Source: Dimargaris cristalligena (lineage: Eukaryota > Kickxellomycota > Dimargaritomycetes > Dimargaritales > Dimargaritaceae). From it: a stretch of 64,000 nt of DNA. The stretch is taken from NCBI GenBank assembly GCA_027576995.1, contig JANBQC010000003.1, positions 121,223-185,222 on the forward strand. The letters run 5' to 3'. Position numbers and translations under genes: made by a program. The notes beneath the pieces are model-generated. The model was not told the origin of the DNA. It did not search any database and was given only the letters and a program-made list of their open reading frames with translations. Within the stretch, counting starts at the first letter, position 1. Every line of letters starts with the position of its first letter. Positions 36,712-47,330 of this stretch are shown piece after piece.

Positions 36712-36945
36712 TTAGAACCAGCTATCCGAATAGTACCAGGTCCCACGGCCCAGGGCTTCGGCTGTATCGCTAGCATTGCCATTAGCAGCCAGTTGAGGAG
36801 ACTGGATACTAGTTGTATTACATTGCGAGCAGACCCCGACGGTGGAGCCGTCCTGGTGGTCTAGGCGAAGAATCGGCTGACACTGTAGCATGAGGGGGGC
36901 GGTGGCGACGACCAGAGTTAGTACGGCTAGAGTGTTGCGGAACAT
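36712..36945 (-). pseudogene. Truncated secreted DPBB-like protein
   Basis: ATG at 36945 opens a 77-codon frame. It starts with a clear signal peptide (MFRNTLAVLTLVVATAPLML) and continues through a small Cys-containing linker (GVCSQCNTTS) to ALGRGTWYYSDSWF, then TAA. The GRGTWYY sequence matches the first strand of fungal double-psi beta-barrel/expansin-like domains (consensus G.GTYY), but the remaining strands and the GACG motif are absent. No continuation was found in any frame after the stop, and no convincing donor lies before it. A TATAAATA box lies 186 nt upstream. It may be a 3'-truncated paralogue of the interrupted DPBB gene at 38564-39070, or a genuine small secreted peptide. Confidence 0.45.
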
Positions 36946-38563
36946 GTTATCGACGCGCGTGTGATGGGATGGTTAATGGGACGAAAACGTACAGTAGCGG
37001 GTCTCGGTAAATGGCGGGTTAAAGGCCAGAGCTATAAAGCGCGGGGGTCGATTAGGAAGTATGGGTGAAGGAAAACCGGGGAGGGTTAGAGGGTTGCTGA
37101 ATTTATCTGGTAGGAGAGAAATGTGTAGCCTATTTATATGACGGCGAGTCCGATTAAACGGAGGCCTAGTTCACCTATGATAAAATACCGGCACTATGGA
37201 TAATTAGTTGCCCAAGGATGGGAAATACTCACTCCAAGGTAATTGGGAGTAGCATTGAGTACCCATGGGATGAGCAACCCAGTTCACGACCTGGGTAATA
37301 TTCGGTGGTTAACTTCTGGTGTATTCTTAAAGCAACTGTCTTTGTATTAGTTAGGTCATGGGACAGGCTTAAATTCAATTATGCCTAAACCATTGCAGTA
37401 GGAACTCTGGTCCTATATCCGGGCAACTTATTTGGAGTTTTCCAACATGGATTCGATACTGCTTGGGCCACTAACCGAGTCAATTCATAAAGTTCAGTTG
37501 AAATGGGTAACTGCATGATTGTTACGATATATTCCAGGTCGTTCATGGGAAGATACCATTGGTGGGATATATACTAAAATAGATAAACCACGATTTGGGG
37601 TTATCCGTTAGGACACAATTAACCGGATAGCCCCTCGTTGGTGACTAGAACTGGGCGCAACCCAACAGGGTCCCTGACCAATTCATTGGGGTGTTTGGGA
37701 GGAGAGTTCGATCCAATTAGGTGGGATCTGCGGAAGTATAGGTAATGTGGAATGGAAGCGTACCTTGCCCACCCTGTCGCACGCCCCACTGTAGCTGGAA
37801 GCCAGGAAATGAAAATTCAAGGCAGAGTTTGCCAAGGTTGAATAGACTGAAAGTCATGGATATACCCAGGAACGGTTTGCAAGGGGGGGCATTATTTTTC
37901 GGCATAATCAGGATAATACATAATATACTCTAAGAAATATAAAACCATTTTAACGCCATTAACATTTCACACTAGCTATAGTTTCCCGCCTGATATTGCA
38001 ACCATTGGAAGGGGACAACGACTCTACTAGCGACGCCGAGGTCACCTGATCCTCCCAACGTAAAGACGCTGCCCAAGGGGCGAAGAACGGTTACCGACCC
38101 TATCAGCATGTTAATTACCCTAGGCTATAAATTAGAAATTGATTTACATCAGCCGGTGAGCCTTATGTCTTATTAAAATACTATTTTAAAAGCCTTATAC
38201 TTGAATTTACATACCTAGTCATCATCCCACTCGAAACCCTGCTCGGTTGTCATGGCAGGTCCTAGCCCAACTCGGCCCGAACGTAACAATATTAGTTTCG
38301 GTTATATTATTAATAAATTGGCGGATATAGGCTTCCACAAACAACAATAAGAGGGACCACACACCACGGTTACGTGCATAAATGGAACCCATTTTGTAGT
38401 CAGCAGACCACGTAGTTATCCGGAACCCCTCATGCTGAAGAACTCACTGGGACTTTAGTGTGATAATATTGAATGTGTACTATAGTGTGAATGGTTTATT
38501 GTTGGACTAGGGAGTATAGCGCAAGCCCTTCTCAAAGCAGAGGCATGTCCTTTAAAAACCGTT
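36946..38563. other. Promoter of the truncated gene, then no gene recognised
   Basis: Contains TATAAATA at 37131-37138 (minus). The rest is AT-leaning sequence with only short, non-coding-looking frames. Confidence 0.45.
37131..37138 (-). promoter_or_regulatory. TATA box of the truncated DPBB-like gene
   Basis: TATAAATA on the minus strand, 186 nt upstream of the ATG at 36945. The spacing is nearly identical to that of the neighbouring DPBB gene (187 nt). Confidence 0.55.
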
Positions 38564-39070
38564 TCATTGGGTATTTCCAAGTGCCTTTGCCGAGTAGTGG
38601 AAGTGGAGTACTAAAACCCTCACGAAATTTGATCCCCTGGCCAAGTACCAGATTCCTCGATCTGGGGTCGAAGCCGAGCTGAAGCAGCCCTTATTCATGG
38701 CAGTTTGGGAGAGGTGGATGGAGTTCTCGCACTCTATGCAGTGTCCAGCAATAGGGACCACAAGTCGGCGGTTATCCCATTCGCTGTGGTTATCCGCCTG
38801 GACAACAACGAATTGGCCGCACGCCGAGTTATCATCGCCAAAGAAATCCTGACTGACCTAAGCGAGATTCTGGGGAAAATTGTAGGTGCCGCCACAGCCT
38901 TCCACCGTGCCTGCCTGGATATTTCCGTACGATACAATAAGACCCTTCTGGGGATTGTCGAAAGTGGGCATGGGAGTAGGGTCACCACGGCGGACTAGGT
39001 GGGAAATGGGATGGGGTTGAGCCGCCCGAGGAATAATGGTCAGGGCCACGGCCAGAACCCAGGGAAACAT
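38564..39070 (-). pseudogene. Secreted DPBB (expansin/barwin-like) protein interrupted by TAG
   Basis: Reading from ATG 39070 to TGA 38564 gives 169 codons in one frame, with a single in-frame TAG at 38860-38858 (codon 71). Before it come a signal peptide (MFPWVLAVALTII...), a dibasic VRRG site, and EGCGGTYN, matching the GACG.TN strand of fungal DPBB proteins. After it the same frame continues with VSQDFFGDDNSACGQFVVV, LVVPIAGHCIEC and NSIHLSQTAM. These match the CGK.I.V, V.D.CPGC and iDLS..AF motifs of RlpA-like/expansin-like domains. Homology on both sides in one frame shows that the TAG lies inside the domain. No donor-acceptor pair of plausible length removes it without losing conserved residues. 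Options are a nonsense-mutated pseudogene, stop readthrough, or a sequence error. Intact homologues are secreted and act on, or bind, cell-wall polymers or inhibit proteases. Confidence 0.6.
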
Positions 39071-39256
39071 TATGGTATAGGGTGGGGGAAAATCAGACGA
39101 GGGCTTGCGATGGTGTAAATTAACGAGGAGGATTCGAGGTAGGCACTACACAGTGGCGACAAGTTAATGCACTGGTTGGTTGGTCACAAAATAGAGGCAG
39201 GTGGGTGTGGTTGATTGGCCTTGGGATTATTATGTTGTGGAGAATATTTAAGGTAT

Positions 39257-39264
39257 TATTTATA
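39257..39264 (-). promoter_or_regulatory. TATA box of the interrupted DPBB gene
   Basis: TATAAATA on the minus strand, 187 nt upstream of ATG 39070, so the interrupted gene retains a standard promoter for this genome. Confidence 0.55.
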
Positions 39265-40311
39265 TGATTTCTACAACCTAATGCTGCAACGGTATAATCC
39301 AGTTGTAACTACTGTGCCTTATGATTATAAACGGGTTTGCGGAAAACTTAAAGTACTTTGAATGACAGCACCAGGGAGTGTTTGTAAGAGGAGAGGAATG
39401 GATGCCCCTCTTTACCATGGTTCAGTGGCTAAAGTGGTTCGTTTAGCTGGGTTCTTTACGTAATCATGGAAATGGGATATTCGACCATGAATCAGGGTAT
39501 CTCGCAGGGATCTAACCCAGAAAGCCCCCTCCCCTGCCTTGGTCAGAGGCAGCAAATAAGTGCATTGGTATCACCAACTCACCAAATCCCATAGGCCTAT
39601 TTGGGCCAAGTAAAGGGGGCCCTGAATGAATTGGGTTGTAGAAATAAAGATATGGTCGGTCTATTAGCACTTACCTTTGCTTGTTCCAGTAACCGGCGAG
39701 CGGGGTGGGAAACAGCCCAGGCGGAAATCACTATGCAACAAGCCCCGGGGGAATACGCAGGGACCAATTGGGGTTAGTTAGGTTGCAGCTTCAACGAAGG
39801 CCTAGTTGGCGGAGCACAGAATACGCAAGCGCGAAGTTGATGCAATAATGGTCACGCGAGAGTCACAGTGTAGTTGGTATATATATAACAAGTGGTGAAA
39901 TAGGCCCACATTCAGAAGGAAGGATCCACGGCCACTTGATATGGGCTGATAAATGTCCATTGTGGCGCAAACATCGCCGCCATTGCTGGCTTGGCCAACC
40001 CTCAAAATATAATAGGTGGTTGCATTGGGGATGATATCAAACACCTACCTACTTGGCTCCACTCCCTTGGCGTTAATGAGCGACTCTCTTATCTGAGGAG
40101 TAAGCATAGTATAGTAGTAGTAGCCTCACCCGCTCTTTCCCTCCTGAACCTAATGAGTGCCATCCCCTCTCGTATATACCACAACCCCCGGCCACTAATC
40201 TCCTTTCCTTTCTTTACCTCCTCTCTAACTTATTCGTCTCCGTATTCCCCAACCCAACGCGCACTTTCACCCTTGTCTAACAACCTCGTAACCTCGTCGC
40301 ATCCAGTTGCC
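39265..40311. other. No gene recognised; ethanolamine kinase upstream region
   Basis: Nothing supportable before about 40030. From there the plus strand is pyrimidine-rich and probably forms the leader of the ethanolamine kinase gene. The frame stays open upstream of its ATG to 39991, but without conserved sequence. Confidence 0.45.
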
Positions 40312-41783
40312 ATGACACACATTCCCACCCTGGAGCTCCCTTCTCTCACGGTGCTCCCCCTCACCGTTAGCCACAAGCATCTCCTGGTCGACTCCCAGAA
40401 AGCCGTGCTGGCCCTTTTCCCCGCCTGGAAGCCCACTGACTTGGATTTGATTCAATGCAAGGACGGCATCACCAACAAGCTGGTCCGCTGTACCAACCGC
40501 CGGAATGGCACGTCCGTGCTTATCCGGGCCTACGGCAAGAACTCGGAGGTGCTTATTGACCGCAACCAGGAACTTATTGTAAGTGCAGAGTTTTGCCCCT
40601 CTATCTTATCAAACACCCCTTTAATAAATCGGAATGCACTCTATCCCGGGCTTTCCTTCCACCATGGTCTGAGTGGGTCAGTGCGATATCTTATCGTTAA
40701 ACAAACCCTCCCTCAGCCATCGGGTCCAGTGGAAGGGGTATTATTTGACCAAAGGGGCCGATCCTCTCTCTCTCTCTAGTCGCTATATGTTGTACCATAC
40801 CGTGGTGACACACATATGCTGTGGCTTGTCCCACCGATCGAAGGTTTTGGCTTAGATCATCGACTGAACCATTAATTATACCCAAAAGGAAGGGACGAGT
40901 GGGGCGGTGGATCCCACAGCCTTACTTATCCACAATTGAACTCGGGCTAAATGCAATCTCTAACTTCAATCCTTATCCCCCACTCTCTTGAACTATATCC
41001 CATCCCCATTAGAATATCTACATTCTGTCCCAACTCGGTCTATGCCCGCCCCTCTACGGCAAGTTCAATAACGGCATCGTGTATGGCTATGTCCCCGGCG
41101 ACATCGTCAAGGTGCCGCAAATGAGTGATCCCCACATCTCCGAACTCGTGGCCAAACGGATAGCTGGTTGGCACAAGGTCGAAATCCCTGGTCCCAAAAC
41201 TTCCACATTGTTCGTGACCCTGCGAAAGTGGCTTGAGCAAGTCGAGGCCGTCTACTCCGAAAAGGAGCCCAGCCACCGTTTCCATCAGCTGTTTAGTCTG
41301 GACAAGTTGCGAAGCGAACTGGACCACTTGCAAGACAAACTCGAATGTCTCAATGCTCCGGTGGTGTTCAGCCACAACGACCTGCTCTCGGCCAACATTA
41401 TTTACAACCGCGCCGAGGATAAGGTGTCGTTTATCGATCACGAATACGCTTCCTATAATTACCGGGGCTTCGACATTGGCAATCACTTTGCCGAATTTGC
41501 CGGTTTCGACTGCCAGTACAACCTGTACCCCGATCAGGCCTTCCAGCTGACCTGGCTGGGTCATTATTTGAAGGCCGCGAACGACGGCCAGGCAGCCACC
41601 GATGATGAGATTTACGAACTTTACCGGGAAGTTAACAAATTCTACTTGGCCAGTCATTTCTACTGGGCCCTGTGGGCCATGGTCCAGGCAGGGTTTTCGG
41701 ACATTGACTTTGACTACATGAACTACGCCAAGCTACGGTTCGACGAATACTACCGCCGTCACGATGAGCTGCTCAGCCTCTAA
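40312..41783 (+). CDS. EKI1: Ethanolamine kinase (choline/ethanolamine kinase family)
   Basis: Two exons, 40312-40578 and 41013-41783, separated by a 434-nt intron (GTAAGT donor; CTAAC-like branch; CATTAG acceptor). The join is in phase and gives 345 residues. Exon 1 holds the ATP-binding half: KDGITNKLV, then VLIRAYGKNSEVLIDRNQEL. Exon 2 continues LSQLGLCPPLYGKFNNG and YVPGD, as in ethanolamine kinases. The kinase catalytic motif is HNDLLSANI (H210-N-D), followed by FIDHEYASYNYRGFDIGNHF (around residue 230), the choline-kinase motif with the metal-binding Asp. The join reproduces the family spacing between the DR..E and LYG motifs exactly. It phosphorylates ethanolamine (possibly choline) with ATP, the first step of the CDP-ethanolamine (Kennedy) route to phosphatidylethanolamine, in the cytosol. 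The gene is convergent with the 2H phosphoesterase gene. Confidence 0.93.
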
Positions 41784-42077
41784 GTACTGCTGCCATTGGG
41801 TTGCAGCGTTCCATGGTGCTTTTGAAATAGAAAACTGTATTTAGCTCTTTCCTATTTTTTCACATTTAGTTATCTCATCAATCTATCGATTTAAATTAGA
41901 GATTCACCGCGAGTGTCGTCGGTAATAATGTCCCTTTGATTGGCTATGATTATTTTTGTTTTTAATAGTAAATACAGATTTGTCAACAAACTAAGCCAGG
42001 TCTGCGGTGGTTTTTAAAAATAAGGGTAATTAATACGAAAAAAAATATAAGATACAGAAGTGGTAGGGGTTTACTGG

Positions 42078-42776
42078 TCATTCATTGGTGGTGGTCATCT
42101 CGACTGGACGCCAACAGGAGTTGATGCCCTTGTACATACCATCTTCGACAAATAGGTCACGGTGAGAGTAGCCTAGAGTAATGTGGGGCCAAAAGTGGGC
42201 AGGGTCAAAGGCCGAAGGCTCCCCGCTCCGCTGGACAAACAAACGCCAAATGTCCCAACGGAGGTCCAGCCACGCGTCGGCTTGGACAATGAGGTTGTAA
42301 GCCTCCAGGGTGTCTGCTGCCTTCTCCGGCGAAACAAGTCGCTGGCGGCCCACACAGAGCACCTTGAAGGGCACGTGCTGGAGGCCGGCCTGGAGGGCCA
42401 GGGCATCCAGGTCGGCTACGGTGATGCCCACCGGGGCAAGTATCCGGTCGAATTCGGGGGGAGTCACCACCGTCACATGGGCTTCACCTCGATTAAGCAA
42501 GGGCCCGGGATGGACCCATTCCAGTTGGCGAATCACCGGGGCTAGGTGCGTAAAGTTGAGGGTGTGCTGTAGCCAAGACTCGTAGGGCAGGGGGCCCGAG
42601 TGGGACTCCACTGGGACGCGTCCAGTATCGGTCAGGGCACTGGGAACGGTAAAAGCCGGCCGGTGGAGTGGGCTCTCGGGGTCCTGGACCTGGAATGGGG
42701 TTCTTGCTGAAATGGACAGGGTCCCCAGGCAGAGGGCCAGTAGCCCCGCAGCGGAGTACAACGGAAGCAGCCGCAT
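42078..42776 (-). CDS. Secreted 2H phosphoesterase-like protein
   Basis: A 232-residue protein starting at ATG (42776) with a hydrophobic signal peptide (residues 1-24, ending SISA). Two H-x-T-hydrophobic motifs, HVTVV (H100, T102) and HITLGY (H198, T200), are spaced as in the 2H phosphoesterase fold (cyclic phosphodiesterase, LigT, AKAP18). The stretch RGEAHVTVVTPPEF is typical of the 'Swiss Army Knife' 2H group found in fungi. Catalysis would use the two His residues on a 2',3'-cyclic phosphate or related phosphodiester. The substrate is unknown, and extracellular or vacuolar delivery is an inference from the signal peptide. Only two cysteines (C141, C221) remain after the signal region. 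A TTATAAT sequence lies about 65 nt upstream. It shares a 470-nt divergent region with SCAI. Confidence 0.75.
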   Translation of the reverse strand: MRLLPLYSAAGLLALCLGTLSISARTPFQVQDPESPLHRPAFTVPSALTDTGRVPVESHSGPLPYESWLQHTLNFTHLAPVIRQLEWVHPGPLLNRGEAHVTVVTPPEFDRILAPVGITVADLDALALQAGLQHVPFKVLCVGRQRLVSPEKAADTLEAYNLIVQADAWLDLRWDIWRLFVQRSGEPSAFDPAHFWPHITLGYSHRDLFVEDGMYKGINSCWRPVEMTTTNE

Positions 42777-43244
42777 CGTGGCTTAAAAATTAATTGAGCG
42801 GAGAGAGATAGTCGCTGAAGATGGTTGGCGCAGTTTAGTATTATAAGAAAGGTTGTGTGGGCCAAGAAGGCTCAGTGGTGGTTGCAGTGAAATAGGGTGG
42901 AGTGAGCTAGCAGCATATATCCAACAACCCCTCAGACCAGACTGCGGCGACTCCTGGTCCAATAGGGCGGGCGGTCGTCAGTCAGGGTTCTAAATACCAC
43001 CATTGCCTCTCCTCGCCTCTTCTCTCTCTCCCCTTCCCCCCCATACATACACCCTGTCTGCTTCACCCTCGGTGTTCACCACAAGACGAGGTTTCCCTTT
43101 AGTGTGCATTCCCCTCAGACTGTTGCATCTACTCTATTTGATTGCGCCGCATTCGCCTCCACTAGCCCTTTCCATACCTCCCCTGTTTTCTAATAGAAAT
43201 AAGAACCACCTGGGCCCGCACATATTCGTTTCTCTCCAGCGACC
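42777..43244. promoter_or_regulatory. Divergent promoter region, 2H phosphoesterase and SCAI
   Basis: These 468 nt separate the two ATGs. The SCAI side is a long pyrimidine-rich leader (about 43005-43240). It ends TCTCTCCAG just before the start codon, so a 5'-UTR intron acceptor there is possible. Confidence 0.45.
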
Positions 43245-46200
43245 ATGTCCAAGCGAAAGCAGCTGTTCCACACCGACGACGAACCGGTAGCCGCTACCGC
43301 CGGCGCGGCTGTCCTCCCGGATCCGGACGTCGTCGCAAGCTCTTACGGCACCCCCTCCGATCAGCCCCCCCACCACGGACCTACCACCCCCGCCGCCTCG
43401 TCCACCAGCTCCCCGACCCACGACCCCGTGTCTGACTCTTTGGCCACGTCTTACCAAAAACGCCAAAAAAACGGCCTCAACCCCCCGACGCAGGAGCAGA
43501 GTCGGTCCCATAGCCCCCCGGACTGCCCGTCCGTTCCCTTGACCTCCCACGCCTCGTTCGACATACCGGCTCCCCCGCGTAAGTACGGCAGCAGCTTGGG
43601 TGACCTCGTTGCCGCAGCCACTCTAGCCGAACCCGTGACCACCACCACCTCCCCTAATCACTCGCATGCAACCACCCCGCCGTCGACTTTTGATACCATC
43701 GCCCCAACCAACTCCACGTCAGCGACCCAGTCTAAAACGACCTCCCCCCATGCCGGCGCCGCAACCGCTGCCGCAGGGGCCACCGGAAACCACTTCGCCA
43801 CGACCAACCCCAATCCTGATGCGAACAAGAAGCTCGCTTTGGATCCCAAGAAAATCCGCGATGGCTTCGAGTATATGCTCGAAAAGAGTCATCAGCAGTT
43901 CGCAGGCCTGAAGGAATTCACTCCGCTCGGCACCCGGCCCTGGCAGGACTACTTCAAGAAAACATTTGAAACATACACCAGGATTTGGCGCTACCAACAG
44001 CAGTACCGCGCGGTACTGGAACGCAGTGATAATTTCGGCCTGAAGCGGTGGCAGATTGGTGAGATTGCCTCTAAAATCGGCCAACTGTATTACCACTACT
44101 ACCTGCGCACCAGCGAAACCAACTATCTTCTCGAGTCTTACATTTTTTACTACGCCATCCGGGAACGGGCCTATTTCCGGGACATCACCGACGCTAAAAA
44201 GTAAGCCAGAGGGGGAACACTCGCCCTCGCCCCACCTGATGCGTGCTTAGTAATTCACCCCTTTTTACCAGTCTTGCTAAAGCCAACCTTCCCCCACTAC
44301 CGCACATGTCTAAATAATCCTCGCTTCTCCCATCTACTGCACGAATAGCCCCGCCCTGTTGGTCAAGAAGATCCGATTCTACGCCCGCTTCATCGTGGCC
44401 TGTGTGCTTCTGAATGACGACGAACTGGCCCTACAGCTGCTCACTGAGTCCCAAGCCATGATTGACCAGTACTCCCGCAAATTCCGCCCCGTCGATTCCA
44501 AAGAATGGCAGCTGGTGATGCAGGAAATTTCCACTTTCCTTGAGGTATGCTATATACCCCTTGTAGACGTCCTTACATTATACCATTCATTGCTCAATAC
44601 GGGCCGGATTTGAGTGATTTGAGTTTGCTGGGATGGTTTTTTTTTTGTGATTTATAGTTTAACCCCCTTGCGCCACTATATCCCCATCTTTATTAATTCC
44701 GGTATCCCCTAATCTAATACCAACCGCCACCGCCGCGTTTCTCTATCTGGTTTGATCTAACTCGGTGCCACGGGGGTAATCTACAACTTAATCTACCACC
44801 GAACCCAATTATCCAGGCCGAGCGAAAAGTCATTCCCCGTTCCCCCACGGGCCAACTATTGTCGGTTCCCCTACGTGCCAGCGAGCCCCCCGTTTCCCCG
44901 AAAGAGCCCCCGCGATTCCACCTCCAAGAGGCGGTCCTGGTGGGGGGCTATTCCAGCCAATTCAAATTCTCCGAACTCACTGTGGACGTCTACCGTATGA
45001 CTCAGGCCCTGGAGTTTGAGCCGTGTATGGCCAAGGCCAGCGCCGCAGTCCGGGCCCGGCTGAACTCCACGCTGAGCAAGCAGACTTCCGCCGATGACCA
45101 TCCGGCTCTTACTGCAGCCCAGAGCATTATAATGACCAGTAACCAGCCCAGCGACATCTTCTCCGATCCGCCCAATCATGGAGCGGCTAAAGAGGTGGGT
45201 GCACTCCGCCACGTAAACCCCCACAAGCACCTCCTCTTCCGCCCGACCTATAGCAACCTCATGCAGAACATCAGCCAGGCCTTCAAAGATACCAGTGACC
45301 AAACCGCCCTCCTGCTCTACCTATCCGCGCCTGGGGTTAAGGTTACTAAGCCCGATGCGGCTCTGGAGAACGGGTTCGTGGGGGGTATTGCCACCCGCAG
45401 CTCGAAATCCTCGTCGGATAAGCCGGGCGACGGCAGCGATGTGGCCCAGGTGTCCAACTGTCTCCATCCCGCCGACCTCATCCCGTTCACTCGGAAATCC
45501 ATGTTTTTGATTGTCGAGAGCACGAACAGCGTAGTCTTCAAAAATATACCCCGTATCTTTAACCAGCCGTTCATTTGCCTTATGTCACCCACCGAGTCGT
45601 CGCAGAAAGACACCCACCAGCTGGGGAATCTCTTCACGCTATTCCTCCACTCTCCCGCCCTCGGCCTGGCTTCCCTCACGGGGGTTAACCGCCAAGAACC
45701 CGCCGCTTGGAAATCGGCTCTGGATGCCGTTGAGGCCATCCAGCAGCATATCTACACTTTACTCACGGATGCTGTCACTGATAAAGGGATCAAGAAGTTT
45801 TTGTCAGACCATTTGCTACGTCAGCTGATCATCCGCTTCGTCTTTTGCCGGTTTGTCCTCACCCACCACCAACATCACACCAACCCCACTGTAAGTATAT
45901 CATTGATTCTCTATTAATTCACGATGTATGTTGTTCGTAGAATGGCCTTGTGCGATGTGATGGATCCTCGAACGAAACTCGAAGTAGTCTTCCTGGGTCG
46001 GATCGGCCATCTCCGCCCCAATCGCCCGAGGACTCCGCCAGCACGTAAACCAGTTAATATGAGGAGGGGGTGTGGCCCCATCCGTTATCACCTGGTCTCT
46101 ATCCTAGACCCTGTCTAACCCGTGATATATACTTGGCGGTGTTTTGCAATTCTACAATCGTTGGATCTATCCCAGCTTCTTCCGTCTAGCTCCCCTGAGC

Positions 46201-46424
46201 TACCCGAGGATATTTTCAACTCCTCCACTCTGGCTGATAAGGTCAGGGCGGCAATTGTGGCCCTCTTAGTACAAGACCAATTCCCGTCGCTATTCACAGT
46301 TACTGAGCCCAGTAACCACGAATCATTGTCGCCTGAGCCCACCTCGGCTCAACCGGCCGCGCCACAAGGCCAGTCTGAATCCATGGAGATTGATTCGGTA
46401 GTCACCCCTACAGAAACAGCATAG
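43245..46424 (+). CDS. SCAI: SCAI family protein (suppressor of cancer cell invasion homologue)
   Basis: Four exons: 43245-44200, 44349-44544, 44817-45890 and 46176-46424. Donors are GTAAGC, GTATGC and GTAAGT; acceptors are ATAG, CCAG and CCAG. All joins are in phase, giving 824 residues. The N-terminal 195 residues are low complexity. The SCAI core begins near DPKKIRDGFEYMLEKS (about 200) and continues RPWQDYFKKTFETYTRIW, GEIASKIGQLYYHYYLRT, then YYAIRERAYF. It joins through KNPALLVKKIRFYARFIV, a family hallmark created exactly by the first splice. Later come VLVGGYSSQFKFSELT and FLSDHLLRQLIIRFVFCRFVL. In animals SCAI represses MAL/SRF transcription and works with 53BP1 and REV3L in double-strand-break repair; it has a plant relative. 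A nuclear regulatory or repair role is inferred. The C-terminal tail (about 760-824) is Ser/Glu-rich. Confidence 0.9.
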
Positions 46425-46477
46425 GTGGCCCCCGCTGTTATCAGCCGTATTCTTCACAACGCTACTTTTATTTTTGA

Positions 46478-46499
46478 TTTTTTTTTTTAAAAAAAAAAA
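46478..46499. repeat. T11A11 perfect palindrome
   Basis: Eleven T followed by eleven A, 54 nt after the SCAI stop. In RNA it could form a U/A hairpin in the SCAI 3' UTR. Confidence 0.85.
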
Positions 46500-47170
46500 T
46501 AACAACAGAAATCTGCCGAGCCCTTCCTTTTTGACCTCTTATTCGTAGTTTAAGCATCGCATTTGATAGCGGGTATCTCGTCCGTCATTATTCACCTTTT
46601 ACGCACATGGGCCGTAGGTCAGTATTGCTCTATGGTCAACCTAGAGCCGCCTTACCTGGTTTTCTGACTGGATTGGTGGGGATATTGCTTCTGGAGACAC
46701 TGCTAATGTAATCCCTCATTTATCTTTCCTGGCATTTGAATTCTGGTAAGGGTTGGGATAGCCCCTGTCAGGGTATGTGCACCTCTTCGTTTATCAACCC
46801 CCGCCCGCCTTTCTGGCCTTTTTTAACACATACTGATACAGATCTGGTTGTTTTACGTGAGACAATGATCAAAGTCCGCTTTGAAGCCCTCGCTGGCCAT
46901 TGCTCTTGTAAGCGGCCTTTGGTAGACAATTCGTTTCCAAACTGAGATAAAAGACCAGTCTCTCCTTATAAAGGTTGGGTTAAATAATTGACAGGCCATT
47001 GGGATCGAATTGTGAGCAGGCTATGCCCGCTTGTTTATCACTCATTGCGATAAACTGTACATGGATAGGGACCAGAGATCTATTCCGCTGAGGCGAGTGG
47101 TCTCTAACATTGCTGCGAGTCTCCGTTACGGAAAAGGCGGCCATTGTTAGGTCCATATGGCGACGAAGCA
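46500..47170. other. No gene recognised
   Basis: SCAI 3' flank and upstream region of the secreted Gly/Tyr-rich protein gene. Nothing coding is recognised on either strand. Confidence 0.45.
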
Positions 47171-47176
47171 TATAAG
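47171..47176 (+). promoter_or_regulatory. Probable TATA box of the Gly/Tyr-rich secreted protein gene
   Basis: TATAAG, 160 nt upstream of ATG 47331; the sequence nearer the ATG is pyrimidine-rich. Confidence 0.4.
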
Positions 47177-47330
47177 TGCTTGGCCTGGCCCACCCAGTTG
47201 AACATCCATCGCCCAATCGAGACTTGCTTCCAAGAAGTGAACCTTCTTTTCGCTTCACCACCCGCACATATATTTCCTCTACCTATCCCAATAACCAACC
47301 CCCTTCCCCCCTTAACGCTATAGCGGCAGT

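Noticed and set aside
38148..38228. Minus-strand C/D-box snoRNA candidate (ATGATGA...CTGA)
   Set aside because: Box spacing is suitable but no terminal stem forms outside the boxes.
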